Shown here piece after piece: positions 1 through 9,400 of a stretch of 15,743 bases of DNA (positions within the stretch are counted from its first letter, which is position 1; each line of letters starts with the position of its first letter). The DNA is from Beroe ovata. Lineage: Eukaryota > Ctenophora > Nuda > Beroida > Beroidae. The translations under genes and the position numbers were made by a program. The stretch lies in the NCBI GenBank assembly GCA_946803715.1, contig CAMPET010000001.1:1428583-1444325 (forward strand), given 5' to 3'. The notes below the pieces were generated by a model. It saw nothing but the letters and a program-made list of their open reading frames with translations. It made no database searches and had not been told where the DNA came from.

Positions 1-42
<42 letters not shown>
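1..42. repeat. TG dinucleotide microsatellite at window start
   Basis: Uninterrupted TG repeat of about 21 units forming the left edge of the window. The right edge (15707-15743) is also a TG repeat. Such repeats commonly stop contig assembly, so both edges may be contig ends rather than arbitrary cuts (inference). Confidence 0.97.
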
Positions 43-44
<2 letters not shown>

Positions 45-542
45 CCTATGTACAGGGATTGTTGTCTTGTGAGACTGAAATTATTCGCATATTATAATTG
101 CCATGAAAATGTGTGCGCCCGGGAATGATCTTATTACAATTATTGCAGCGTTTAATATGGAATGGAAGCGGTGACATCACATTCGTTAACAGTCTGCTAG
201 GTAGTGTGCAATCCTCCTAGGGGCGAATATATTCGCACTGTACTGCATATACCTGCTGTTATCTCGTATGTCCAGCGTCAGGATGTTCATTCTCATACTG
301 CCTGAGAGCATAATTGCTGCATACCGAACCTCGCGCCGTGTGTCGGGGTGATTGTTCATTTTCAGGGTCCGATATAGCCCGTAGATGCGTGGTGCCGAGA
401 TGCAGCTCTCCATAATAGATATAGAAAAGCAGCTGTTGCCTCCACGAATCATTCAGCTCTCTCAGATTATGTAGAACAGACACTTTGCACTGTCTGTACT
501 AGAGACATATTGTCTCTCATTCAGCCGGGAGTAGACGTTTCT

Positions 543-590
543 CGGACGCTATTATATATGATCGAAGACTCCGAGCATATATAGCGTCCG
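543..590. repeat. Imperfect inverted repeat (hairpin)
   Basis: The arm starting CGGACGCTAT at 543 pairs with an arm ending ATAGCGTCCG at 590. The pairing extends inward through a TATATG/CATATA segment with a two-base bulge. The loop is about 15 bases. It may be a remnant of a small inverted-repeat element; no function is visible. Confidence 0.75.
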
Positions 591-804
591 GGAAGATAAC
601 TTAGTAAATGCATTACCGAACCCCAGATCCCCGCGCTGCTCGGATGTCTGGGTGTTGCAGTCTCGCATTCCAGAGAGCGGAGTTTTACTCCTGCCATGTC
701 TCACTTCCTGCGAGTTATACAATTATGCAATGCGTGATTATAAGTGCTATGCCGCTGCGCGCACATAGGGGTTCCCAGCTAAACTAGAATATGAAGTTCA
801 TATG

Positions 805-847
805 CTCGATCTAAAAGACGTTCATAATGAACGTCTTTTAGATCGAG
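805..847. repeat. Near-perfect 43-base palindrome
   Basis: Two perfect 21-base arms (805-825 and 827-847) flank one central base. The left arm starts CTCGATCTAAAAGACG and the right arm is its exact reverse complement. No flanking target-site duplication is obvious. It could be a foldback element or a recently formed palindrome. Confidence 0.9.
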
Positions 848-1055
848 TAGTAGCAAAACCTCTTACAACAAGTACGAACTCTCTGCATATGGGTCTATAT
901 TGTCGTTTATTTCGTCCACTGGTTGCTATTATATAGAGACTGTCTTTGCCATACAAGAAACTGTCATTGCAGTTTTATGAAAATATATGCCGCACTGCCG
1001 GTTTCCACGACCTCGCATCCAGAAATCATGAACCCACGAACGCCGAAAAAATTGG

Positions 1056-1107
1056 GGTTCTTTCCTACCAGATATAAGAAAGTTTCTATACTTGGTAGGA
1101 AAGAACC
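1056..1107. repeat. 52-base foldback with 15-base perfect outer stem
   Basis: Arms 1056-1070 (GGTTCTTTCCTACCA) and 1093-1107 (its exact reverse complement) enclose 22 bases. The enclosed part is itself largely self-complementary, with two A/C mismatches and a very small loop. The size is near that of a small pre-miRNA-like foldback, but nothing shows it is transcribed. Confidence 0.85.
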
Positions 1108-1511
1108 AACTTTAGAATATAAGGGTGGCGCTGGATAAAAGTATGATTGCCATTTCATTCCACATTTTCTGCGCCAATAACTACGTCGCACAGGTTTGAT
1201 ATGTAAAAGTACAATGATTTCAGATTTGATAAAACCTAAAATGGAAATTCATGATCAAGGAATAATTTGAATTCTAAATTATATATAGCACACGGAACTA
1301 TTACAATTCTTGCACGATGTCCTATATAATGATACCAGTATCATGGAGACTGGAGCTGTACCGGTACGCTCACAGAATATCTTGCGAAATCATATTTCTT
1401 GGGTGCTTGCTGAAGCTTTGACGCATAGCATTTTTGCAGATTTTGATTTTTGATATAAATGATTGCCTATTAAGGTGTGGTATACTAGGTTTGATATACT
1501 TTGTTTGATCA

Positions 1512-1529
1512 GGGGGCTGGCAAGCCCCC
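1512..1529. repeat. Short GC-rich stem-loop
   Basis: GGGGGCT at 1512-1518 pairs with AGCCCCC at 1523-1529 around a four-base loop. It lies 24 bases before the ambiguous base at 1553 in otherwise AT-rich DNA. Functional significance is unknown. Confidence 0.7.
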
Positions 1530-1552
1530 GCGGCATCTTTAGCTAATGTTGA

Positions 1553-1553
1553 N
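1553..1553. other. Ambiguous base, possible assembly join
   Basis: Single 'n'. The two other 'n' bases in this window sit exactly at edges of duplicated sequence, so this one may also be a contig join of unknown true length. I see no duplication across this one. Confidence 0.6.
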
Positions 1554-2549
1554 CGCACCTTCATCGAAGGCCGAAACAGATAAAATCTAACAATGGTATA
1601 CTTGATTGATAGGTAGAATCTATCATTTCTGTGATTTATTTTTCAAAGTCAGAGGACACATGATATAATCACACAGGTTCAGATAGAAATTTTATGATTT
1701 AATTTGATTTTGACATTGCAGAGACAGGAAAGACATAAGAATTCCCGAATCATTATTTTTGATTGCATGACATTATCTTCACAAAATGAATGCAATATTT
1801 TTGTACTTCACACATAATTATATTATCTATCACAATAATTATTTCATGCGTTTTAAAACTTTTGTTTAAGTTTGTAATCATTAAAGTTGTATTTGAAGAA
1901 ATTAACAATAGAAGAGGATCAATGATATCAATTTGATCTGGCACACGCTCCGCTCACCACGATCTCCCATGCAGATGTATATAATATCCAATTGCTACTA
2001 GTGCAATGATCCCTGGTCAGAATCATAGTCTGTCGAAATCACGACAACATGTTCCTGCATGACGTGATGATCAGACAAGGCAAATAGCAACATAGAATAG
2101 CAACATAAACTATGTAGTACGTACCACATATTATATACCATGCAGCCTACCATTCTTTGTGGCATTTCCTTTAGCAATACTACAGCAGAGAGCAAACACA
2201 ATGCACATATGAGTATTTCTTCACCCTGCCCTCACAATCTGACGCCTCCTTCCTGTATTCATGGAGAGTACGGCAGCATATCAATCATCATTCTGGTGTA
2301 GATGTTGTAATGGAGATACTGTTCTTGTCTCAGAGCGAGTGATCTTCCCTGGTCGAGTGGTCAAGCTCCCCGCGATCCTATACATGTGTTATTCGGTTAT
2401 TGTAAAGCTGGTTGTGACTGTTTGTTGTGCCTAGAGAAAGCTCGAATCATGTTGCCCAACTCTATATTATGGGTGGGTTTCCATCTTCAGCTCGCATGAT
2501 GTGGCTCATGATTGTCATTTTAGTCCACCGGCCTGCATCTCGAGCCTGC

Positions 2550-2573
2550 CACACACACCCACATCCACACACA

Positions 2574-2612
<39 letters not shown>

Positions 2613-2623
2613 ATACACACACA
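2550..2623. repeat. CA dinucleotide microsatellite
   Basis: Interrupted CA repeat with a few CC, AT and TC interruptions. The His/Thr-rich and Cys/Val-rich open frames on its two strands are artefacts of the repeat. Confidence 0.95.
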
Positions 2624-2823
2624 GCCCCTGATAATACAGTGCCATTGATCGTGATAAATGATATCTCGCTGCTCCACGCGATGTCAATGGTTTCAGTGTG
2701 ATGATTATAGCACACTGCACATGTTATAGCTCTGTTAAGCTATACCTCTCGATAATGGACAGAGGTGTTAATATAGCACCACCGAGCCACCACCTTGTCC
2801 AGCGTTGTTTGCTGCTCCTGTCA

Positions 2824-2889
2824 TGTGTGTTTGTGTGTGTTTTTGTGTGTACGTGTTTGTGTGTGTGTTTTTGTGTGTGTTTTTGTGTA
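2824..2889. repeat. Degenerate TG / TTTTG tract
   Basis: TG runs broken by TTTTG and one ACG interruption. This is a decayed microsatellite. Confidence 0.9.
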
Positions 2890-3462
2890 CAGACTCTGTA
2901 TTTTGAGGGAGGGGTGATTATAAGATGGGGACAGCTTGATATGGCTGTCATAGTATTCGATGTTATCATACCATGACAACATCTCATACTCAGCTGTCAT
3001 TGCTGTCCAGGATCAGTGATTGTCTGCATATTGAAACTGTCATACTCCATGAGGTCATGAATATCTTCTGAAGTTAAATCAATTCAAATGACAAATCCAT
3101 CCTCCTGTCAAATTTGATGATCAACGGAAAATTATATCTGACATCAAGTTCGGAAATCATTTCCCACCACTTCTTACAATTTGATGAAAGAGAAACACTC
3201 TCCAAAACATAACGTCAAGTCGCATCACTTGACACTTGACTTCCATTCCCAGTGATTTATACATCTCGTTTGGTGGTATAGTAGGTGCAATGCATTTTGC
3301 GGATGAATTGATTGTGCATGGTGATGACACCTCAAATTGGCATAACACTGCTACCATAATCACAGGCAACATCATTTCGTTTATTAAATATCTTCGGTGG
3401 CAAACCTGGTGCCATCTTATGAGAATGACGTGGCATAAGATTAAACTCACAGCTACTACAAC

Positions 3463-3495
3463 ATGGCATTATACATGGCATTATACATGGCATTG
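3463..3495. repeat. 12-base tandem repeat
   Basis: The unit CATGGCATTATA occurs nearly three times in a row and is followed by a partial CATGGCATTGG. It gives a Trp-His-rich translation with no protein meaning. Confidence 0.85.
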
Positions 3496-3968
3496 GCATT
3501 GTGTTAACACACTCAAACATGACGATGAATAGTTACATGGTTCCTGAAAATCAAATGGGTACAGGCCCAGTTGGATTATAACTGGGTTTGTGGCAAACTA
3601 TTTCCTAATCTCTGCTAGGATGCATGATTGAGCTTGCGCCTGTTATAGACCACATAACTCGCTGCGCGCGTGGGGGGGTCACGATCTCCGCTACATAACA
3701 CCGCTCCGCTCGTAATATATATTTCCTTGCACATAATATTATAGTTGCCTGCCCCTCTCCGGCAATTTCTCGTATGTCAACTGCAGTCAAATTTGACTAA
3801 GCTTTTGCTATCGAGTTTGGGGGATATTTTTCGAGGAAATTTCTCAATGATAGAAGAGAAGGATCGAAGAGCACCGCGCGAATTCCTCTGCTGCAGTTGA
3901 TTTGCTGTTCGCATGATTTGGGGTGTACTAACTTCTTCAGGTGTAATTGATGATTCGAGTTTTTAGTC

Positions 3969-3997
3969 GTGTGTGTGTGTGTGTGTGTGTGTGTGTT
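3969..3997. repeat. TG dinucleotide microsatellite
   Basis: About 14 TG units, followed by degenerate TG/TC sequence to about 4058. Confidence 0.95.
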
Positions 3998-4288
3998 TCT
4001 GTGTATCCATGAGAGTCTCTTTGTGTTTCTGTGTCTGTGCGTGTATATGCCTGTGTGTCAGAGGCAATGCAGGGTGTCACAAGTCCCATAAAGGCATTAC
4101 ATAAGCTCAGAGAGAATTGACAATTCCATACTTTCAGCTGAAGGAGACTGCATAAATTCCTGCTGCCCGAGCTTAGTCGAATTGTGTCTGGCTTGTTCTT
4201 TGATTCTCTCTTGTACGGAAATTGGGAGTTGTGTTTATTTAGTAAGATTTATAGTTATCTCATCTTTCAATCGTAATAATAGCCTTGA

Positions 4289-4708
4289 GATGCAATAGAA
4301 TCTATAGGCAACCTTGACTACCTCATTATATTCGTTTAAAGCTATATAGATGGTTCATGAGGTTGTCACAATTTAAGACAGGTCTGAATGAAACATATGC
4401 GGTCACGTTTCTGGATGTCGACCTTGGCAGCAGGTCGTCATACGATTGCTATATAATGTATGTGTATCCAGAAGGTCACTCGACTTAAATGAATTCGATG
4501 TTAGTCATATACCGTAGTTGCCGAGAAATAGTATGCTACAATTACCATCGTATATGGACCCCATTCCCCAATCTTCAGTTACATTTTCCTCTAACATCCC
4601 ACGCCTTTTTCTAGTAAAAACCTACCCTACTGCTGCTACTGGCCGCGGTTGATGGTATGAAAATATTATAAACATTTCTCGAATCAACCTTCACACAAAA
4701 GAAGAAGA
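4289..4708 (+). repeat. 420-base duplicated segment, copy 1
   Basis: Starts GATGCAATAGAATCTATAGG and ends CACAAAAGAAGAAGA immediately before the 'n' at 4709. It aligns over its whole length with 5140-5562, with scattered substitutions and small indels (for example ATTACCATCGTATATGG here against ATTACCGTATATCGTATATGG there). Similarity stops exactly at the ambiguous base on the right. On the left it begins inside unrelated sequence. I see no protein in it. It may be allelic to the upstream region of the gene at 5821 rather than a true repeat. Confidence 0.9.
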
Positions 4709-4709
4709 N
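4709..4709. other. Ambiguous base at the edge of a duplication (likely contig join)
   Basis: Single 'n' at the exact right end of duplicate segment copy 1. Copy 2 continues past the corresponding point (5562) into the promoter of gene copy A. A gap of unknown size written as one base is the simplest reading. Confidence 0.7.
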
Positions 4710-5139
4710 TCGCCTCATGGCTCTATAAGGTCCTGTGCGACCGCTTGAGACTCATTATGATTCCTGATGGTCTGTGTTGACAGCTTATGGTTCCCTATTT
4801 TGTCACTGATGATCATGGATGTTCAAACTCGAGAAATAGTATCAGTAATCGATATTCCCAACTCGAGAAGTGGTATCTGTGGTTTGAATTGCTGCCATAG
4901 TCATCAGTCGGGCTTAAAATCAACGTAGGTCGGGGACCTTGTTGTGTGAGATTGGTTTTTCATTCTTATTTGGGACTCAGATGAGCTGAAGTTCTTGATA
5001 TTCTCACTCAAATAAACATGTGCATTAATGTCAGTATTTCAAAAAAACGCAAAACTGACATTGACATTAATGCACATTAATGCACATTATTGCACATTAA
5101 TGCACATTAATGCACATTAATGCACGTTGCATCCCCCCC
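4710..5139. other. Unique spacer with tandem decamer array, no gene seen
   Basis: Unique sequence between the two copies of the duplicated segment. It holds an inverted repeat and a decamer array near 5018-5125 (listed separately). Its sequence does not resemble the DNA left of copy 1 (before 4289), so any allelic relationship ends here or an insertion separates the two. Confidence 0.6.
5018..5125. repeat. TGCACATTAA tandem array with inverted partner
   Basis: About six head-to-tail copies of TGCACATTAA lie at 5061-5125 in exact 10-base register (one copy has ATTAT). Just upstream, 5018-5034 (ATGTGCATTAATGTCAG) is the reverse complement of the array's start, so the left end folds back across an A-rich loop. 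The 10-base period is close to one helical turn. Confidence 0.9.
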
Positions 5140-5562
5140 GATGCAATAGAATCTATAGGCAACTTTGACTACCTCATTATATTCGTTTAAAGTATATAGA
5201 TGGTTCATGTGGTTGTCACAATTTAAGACAGGTCTGAATGAAACATATGTGGTCACGTTTCTGGATGTCGACCTTGGCAGCAGGTCGTCATACGATTGCT
5301 ATATAATGTGTGTGTGTCCAAAACGTCACCCGACTTAAGTGAATTCTATGTTAGTCATATACCGTAGTTGCCGAGAAATAGTTTGCTACAATTACCGTAT
5401 ATCGTATATGGACCCCATTCCCCAATCTTCAGTTACATTTTCTTCTAACATCCCACGCCTTTTTCTAGTGAAAACCTACCCTACTGCTGCTACCGGCCGC
5501 AGTTGATGGTATGTGAAGATTATAAGCATTTCTCGAATCAACCTTCACACAAAAGAAGAAGA
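5140..5562 (+). repeat. 423-base duplicated segment, copy 2
   Basis: Counterpart of 4289-4708. Unlike copy 1 it continues without interruption into the promoter and first exon of gene copy A, about 260 bases before the ATG, so it is the 5' flank of that gene. A pyrimidine tract ending CTAG near 5468 and a GTATGT near 5510 resemble splice sites of a small 5' untranslated exon, but no open frame supports this. Confidence 0.9.
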
Positions 5563-5706
5563 CATCCTAGACATATCTGTGCTAAGAAGACTGACACTTC
5601 CTTGCATTAAAGCATCCCATCCCGACTCTAGCTCCATCACAGTTTCCTCAGAGACCCCGGGTTCCGCTTTATTTAACCTTCAAGACCTGTAACTGCCATA
5701 CTAACC

Positions 5707-5744
5707 CACGTGACTCCTTCAACTCCCCACGTGACTCTATATAA
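5707..5744 (+). promoter_or_regulatory. Putative core promoter: two E-boxes and a TATA box
   Basis: CACGTGAC occurs at 5707-5714 and again at 5728-5735, in the same orientation and exactly 21 bases (two helical turns) apart. TATATAA follows at 5738-5744, only two bases after the second E-box. CACGTGAC is a binding core of bHLH-zip factors (USF, MITF/TFE, Myc/Max types). The ATG at 5821 lies 77 bases after the TATA, leaving room for a short 5' UTR. Use as a promoter is inferred from this arrangement. Copy B has no equivalent in the window. Confidence 0.55.
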
Positions 5745-5820
5745 CGATCTGTTTGTAACTCCTGCGTTTCTCGGAAAGTCTCTCAAACTGTTCAGAAGAC
5801 TCAAATACCGGGTAGCGGGG

Positions 5821-6470
5821 ATGGGCAACGGTCCAAGTGACCACGCGGCCCACCACATTGGTAGTCATGGTAACTGTAGTACCAGTACACACCAGCCCCA
5901 CATCACGATACGTCCTGATGATATATCGGAGATTGAGTCTACAGTGCTACCTCAAATATCACTGCTCAGGTTGGTTCACGGTCAATAAGTGTCTATACAT
6001 TGTAGAATGTATATTGTATTCCGTGAAATGAACATTGAGATAGTGTACAATATACATTCAATGTATATTGTACACTATCTCAATGTACATTTCACAATGT
6101 ATTACATTGTCCAATGTACATTGTACATAGTATAGGTACATTGTACATATTGTACAAATTGCTGTCCCTTAAGTCACCGATATGAAATCCTTGCAGCGCC
6201 ACAGAGCAAGACCACATCAAGAATGTCCTAGCACGACAGAAAACGGAAGACGAGAATCTACAGAGACACATCAGGTCTGGGAGCTCAATGAATTAAAATC
6301 ACTGAGACGAAGCATTTATTTTGGAGAGAATTATTTGGGAATTCTAACTGTTTTCCCCTTAGCGAAATGTCAGAGGAAGTTTCTACGTTGAAAAAGCAGA
6401 TGGGGAAGAAGACTAAGGGCAACAAGGACAATTGCCGCATTTGTAATGAATCCACTGAACCAGCAAACAA
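5821..6470 (+). other. Copy A exons 1-3: Rab-binding helix region
   Basis: Exon 1 (5821-5969) encodes MGNGPSDHAAHH... and ends in ...IESTVLPQISLL. Exon 2 (6197-6274) continues ATEQDHIKNVLARQKTEDEN and exon 3 (6363-6470) SEEVSTLKKQ. The pattern of a short Leu/Ser helix, then acidic residues, then I-x-x-V-L-x-R, then a charged coiled helix matches the N-terminal helix of RIM/rabphilin/Slp Rab-binding domains, which always precedes the zinc finger. The exon 1/2 and 2/3 junctions both split a Ser codon (AG|C). Exon 1 has no counterpart in copy B. Confidence 0.8.
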
Positions 6471-9400
6471 GTAAGTAACTTTCCTCCTGCTTTTCTAATC
6501 TTTTCACAAATCTTGAGCTTATTCCCGAACGAATTTTCCAACAAAATATAATTCCCCTCTTGCAATCTATGTACATCTTTAAGCTCAATCATTCAATAAT
6601 TTCTACTCCCACTTTCCAACTTCATTCATCTCATTATACAAGTCTCACTTCTCCACTTCCCTAGCTCCCCAACTTCCACTCCCACACACTCTAACCTCTT
6701 CAAATCCCCTGTTTCTACTGACTACTCCCACATCCCCTTCTACCTACTCTCCCACTTCCACCCACCATACTCCAACCTCTTCTAAATCCCCTCTTTTATA
6801 ATCCCCTACTTCTACTGACTACTCCAACTTTTATAATCCCCTGCTCCCACTGACTACTCCCACATTCACTACTACCTACTCTCCCACTTCCACTCACCTC
6901 ACACTCCAACCTCTTCTAAATCCCTTCTTTTATAATCCCCTACTTTCACTGACTACTCCCTTAGGTGCAGTGTATGTGACGATACGTTCTGTGAAACGTG
7001 TTGTACCACACGTTTCCTTACCGGTGACAAACCCAAGATGATATGTCTCGTGTGTTGGAAGAGCACGATGTTAATGAACAACTCCTGTGCGTGGGATACG
7101 AGTCCCGTGTTCGGGCGCCAAGAGGTGAGAACCACGATCACGGGGTCCTTTCCGAAACTGACTTAAGTCAAAAAACTGACTTAAGTCAAAATTCAGTTGC
7201 GAATTTACTCTAAATTTTCGACTAAAGTAAGTACTTAAGTCAGTTTTGGAAAGGACCCCCAGGTGCTGTTCAGAGACACGAGGTGAGAGAGAGACAATTA
7301 TTGAGACCTGCTGCAGTGTGGCAACAAGCTGAAACTCGGTGTGAAACATTGACCCACGTGATGGTTTGAGAGATTTGGTCGTTTGACGAAAACACTGAGA
7401 GGTTGTGAGACATCGAGACAAACCAGAGGGGACACAATTAGGGCTTAGACAATAGTTGAGACAGCAGGACAGGAGAAATGGTTGAGACAGTGATTATGCA
7501 GGAGTTAATGTTACTGTTTAGTGTGGGAAATTGAGGCTAATCAGCTGGTGATTCAGTGGAATCATAGTCAAGCAGAGTGTCGATTAAGTGGGTGAAATCA
7601 CCTCCTACCAGTACCCTCTCACTTCCCCTCACCCCCTCTCACCCCCTTCTCAGAGAGACGGCAGAGAAGAAGGTGGCGCCTCACCCCGATACCCCTTGAG
7701 TCCGGGAGGTGTGTTCGGCACGTCCCGATCGTTCCTCATCGACCACACCCACTCCACCCCTACCCCGGAGTCGTCCAACTCTGTAAAGAGGTTCCCGGGG
7801 ATGTCTATGTTCTCCAAGACGAAACAGATTGTCAAGCTGCCCCTCCGACGAACCGATCAGTTTCACGTTATGGATGAGAGTTTGGTATCGGATTTCAGTA
7901 CGGATATGCCTCTTCAACAACGAGTTGAACCCATCAAAATAAAGGTAAGCGCGATACTTCCCTCCCTTCTTTGAGCGGAGGTAACACTCTGATAAAGATC
8001 TAAATTTGGCAGGAGATATGTCGTAGTTTTGCTCATTACCTATAGTTTTCTAATTGTAGATTGGGTTCTCGTTAGAAGAAGAAAGACTGGCTCTGAAGAT
8101 CTGCGAGGCAGTAAACTTGCCCTATCCAGATGGTGTGCCTTGCTTTGTTACCATGTTATCGAGGTACGTGATTATCCCAATTATCGTAATTATCGTGATT
8201 ATGATCGTTCATTCTGAAACCACTCCACTCTATCAACATTAACTTGATCTTTGTTTCGGAACATCCAGCGATAAACAACTTCCGCAATAGATCCGAGTTC
8301 TTATACCAATTTTATGAAACGACGCTGTAGGTAGATTTTATTTAAAAAATTTCGCGACCACCCCCTAAGTTTGAAAATTATTATATAATCAGCCCAAAAT
8401 AGCATTTCGTCTAAATCTTTCCATGTGATATTTCAGCAAAAATCATGACATTTATCCCTCTCTCCCCCTCAGTTCCAGTACCTGTCTGGGTATGACATTC
8501 TACGCCAAGGTACAGGGTCACTCATGCCTATGGAACACGATATCTGTCATTGACGACAGGAGTGTCAATCCTACGGCCCAGGTTGGAATGAATTGGGGTG
8601 AATTCTTGGTGGAGAAATGATTCATTGCTTGGGAAATTGGAGAGTGATCGGATATATGCGTGTTTAGTAAATATACCGCTGAATGCTGTCTCCAAATCTC
8701 CCTTAATTTCAGGTTGATTTCAACCTGGAGATCATCATTCGACTTACATGTAAAAGTCGGCACTCCAAGATTCTTATTGGAGAGGTAGTTAAAATTTCCT
8801 TGTCAATCATCATGGCTCTAGTCATAATCCATTTGCACTCCAAATTTCTTAACGGCTATACAATCTTACGAATCTTGCATGAGTAATGTCATGCACAGTG
8901 TACATTGTACACACACAGTGTACATTGTACACACCCGTTGTACACACAGTATACATTGTACACACACAGTGTGCATTGTACACACACCCGTTGTACATTG
9001 TACACACCCGTTGTACATTGTAAGCACACAGTGTACATTGTACACACCTGAACTCCAGTGTATCCCTTCTTTAGACAAGGTTTCACATCACGTGGTTGGA
9101 CATAAAGAAAGTGAGGTGGTACACCCTGGAGAAACCCAAAGAATCGTCGCCCGCTGAGTTTGCTTATTCAAGTACGCCAAATTCATTAGTCCTGCTAATA
9201 TAACAATCTTACATTTGACTTAAAAGACACTCCCGTAAACGATGATTGGATAGCTGTCTCCCTTCAATTTAGTTTTCATTAACTTCGTAGAGGTTGATAT
9301 TCTCTGATATAAGTTAATCCATGTTCCAACAGAGACATTTTACAATGATAACTTTCAGAGATACCCCTGCCAACAATCACGGATAACTCTCAAAAACAAT

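Larger units (their letters stand above)
43..1552. other. Non-coding stretch with three inverted repeats, no gene seen
   Basis: No reading frame here looks like protein: open frames are under 90 codons, differ in character from the real exons further right, and match no family I recognise. What stands out is three hairpin-forming inverted repeats between 543 and 1107 (listed separately) and a small G/C stem at 1512-1529 just before the ambiguous base at 1553. Confidence 0.6.
1554..4288. other. AT-rich intergenic stretch with microsatellites, no gene seen
   Basis: No convincing coding sequence. It contains a CA repeat (2550-2623), a degenerate TG/TTTTG tract (2824-2889), a 12-base tandem repeat (3463-3495) and a TG repeat (3969-3997). 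The longest open stretch, 3236-3532 on the plus strand, begins without an ATG, runs into the 12-base repeat and has no recognisable domain, so I did not call it. Confidence 0.6.

Noticed and set aside
186-452. 88-codon minus-strand open frame
   Set aside because: No motif, no supporting splice or promoter signals, and a length expected by chance in non-coding DNA.
1056-1107. pre-miRNA gene
   Set aside because: The fold is suggestive, but there is no evidence of transcription, flanking stem or conservation, so it is recorded as an inverted repeat only.
2427-2987. Several open frames on both strands rich in His/Thr or Cys/Val
   Set aside because: They are translations of CA/TG microsatellites.
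3236-3532. 98-codon open frame with a partly protein-like first half
   Set aside because: It has no ATG start, its tail is a 12-base tandem repeat, there are no clear splice partners and no recognisable domain. There is no second copy to test by synonymous change.
5061-5125. CRISPR-like array
   Set aside because: The units are contiguous decamers with no spacers, in a eukaryotic context.
5710-5820. N-terminal extension of exon 1 upstream of the ATG
   Set aside because: The frame is open but has no ATG and overlaps the TATA box; 5821 is the first in-frame ATG and has good context.
6439-7124. Classical PI3P-binding FYVE domain or PHD finger
   Set aside because: The cysteine spacing fits the Rab-effector finger. 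The FYVE R-K-H-H-C lipid motif and the PHD His are absent, and the preceding helix plus SxAW fits RabBD.
7071-7421. 116-codon minus-strand open frame
   Set aside because: It overlaps the antisense of zinc-finger exon 4 and the MITE-like element, and the corresponding region of copy B breaks it.
8866-9157. Open frames through the intron 8 minisatellite
   Set aside because: They arise from the repeat and do not join in frame to the conserved exons; only 9075-9171, in another frame, is coding.
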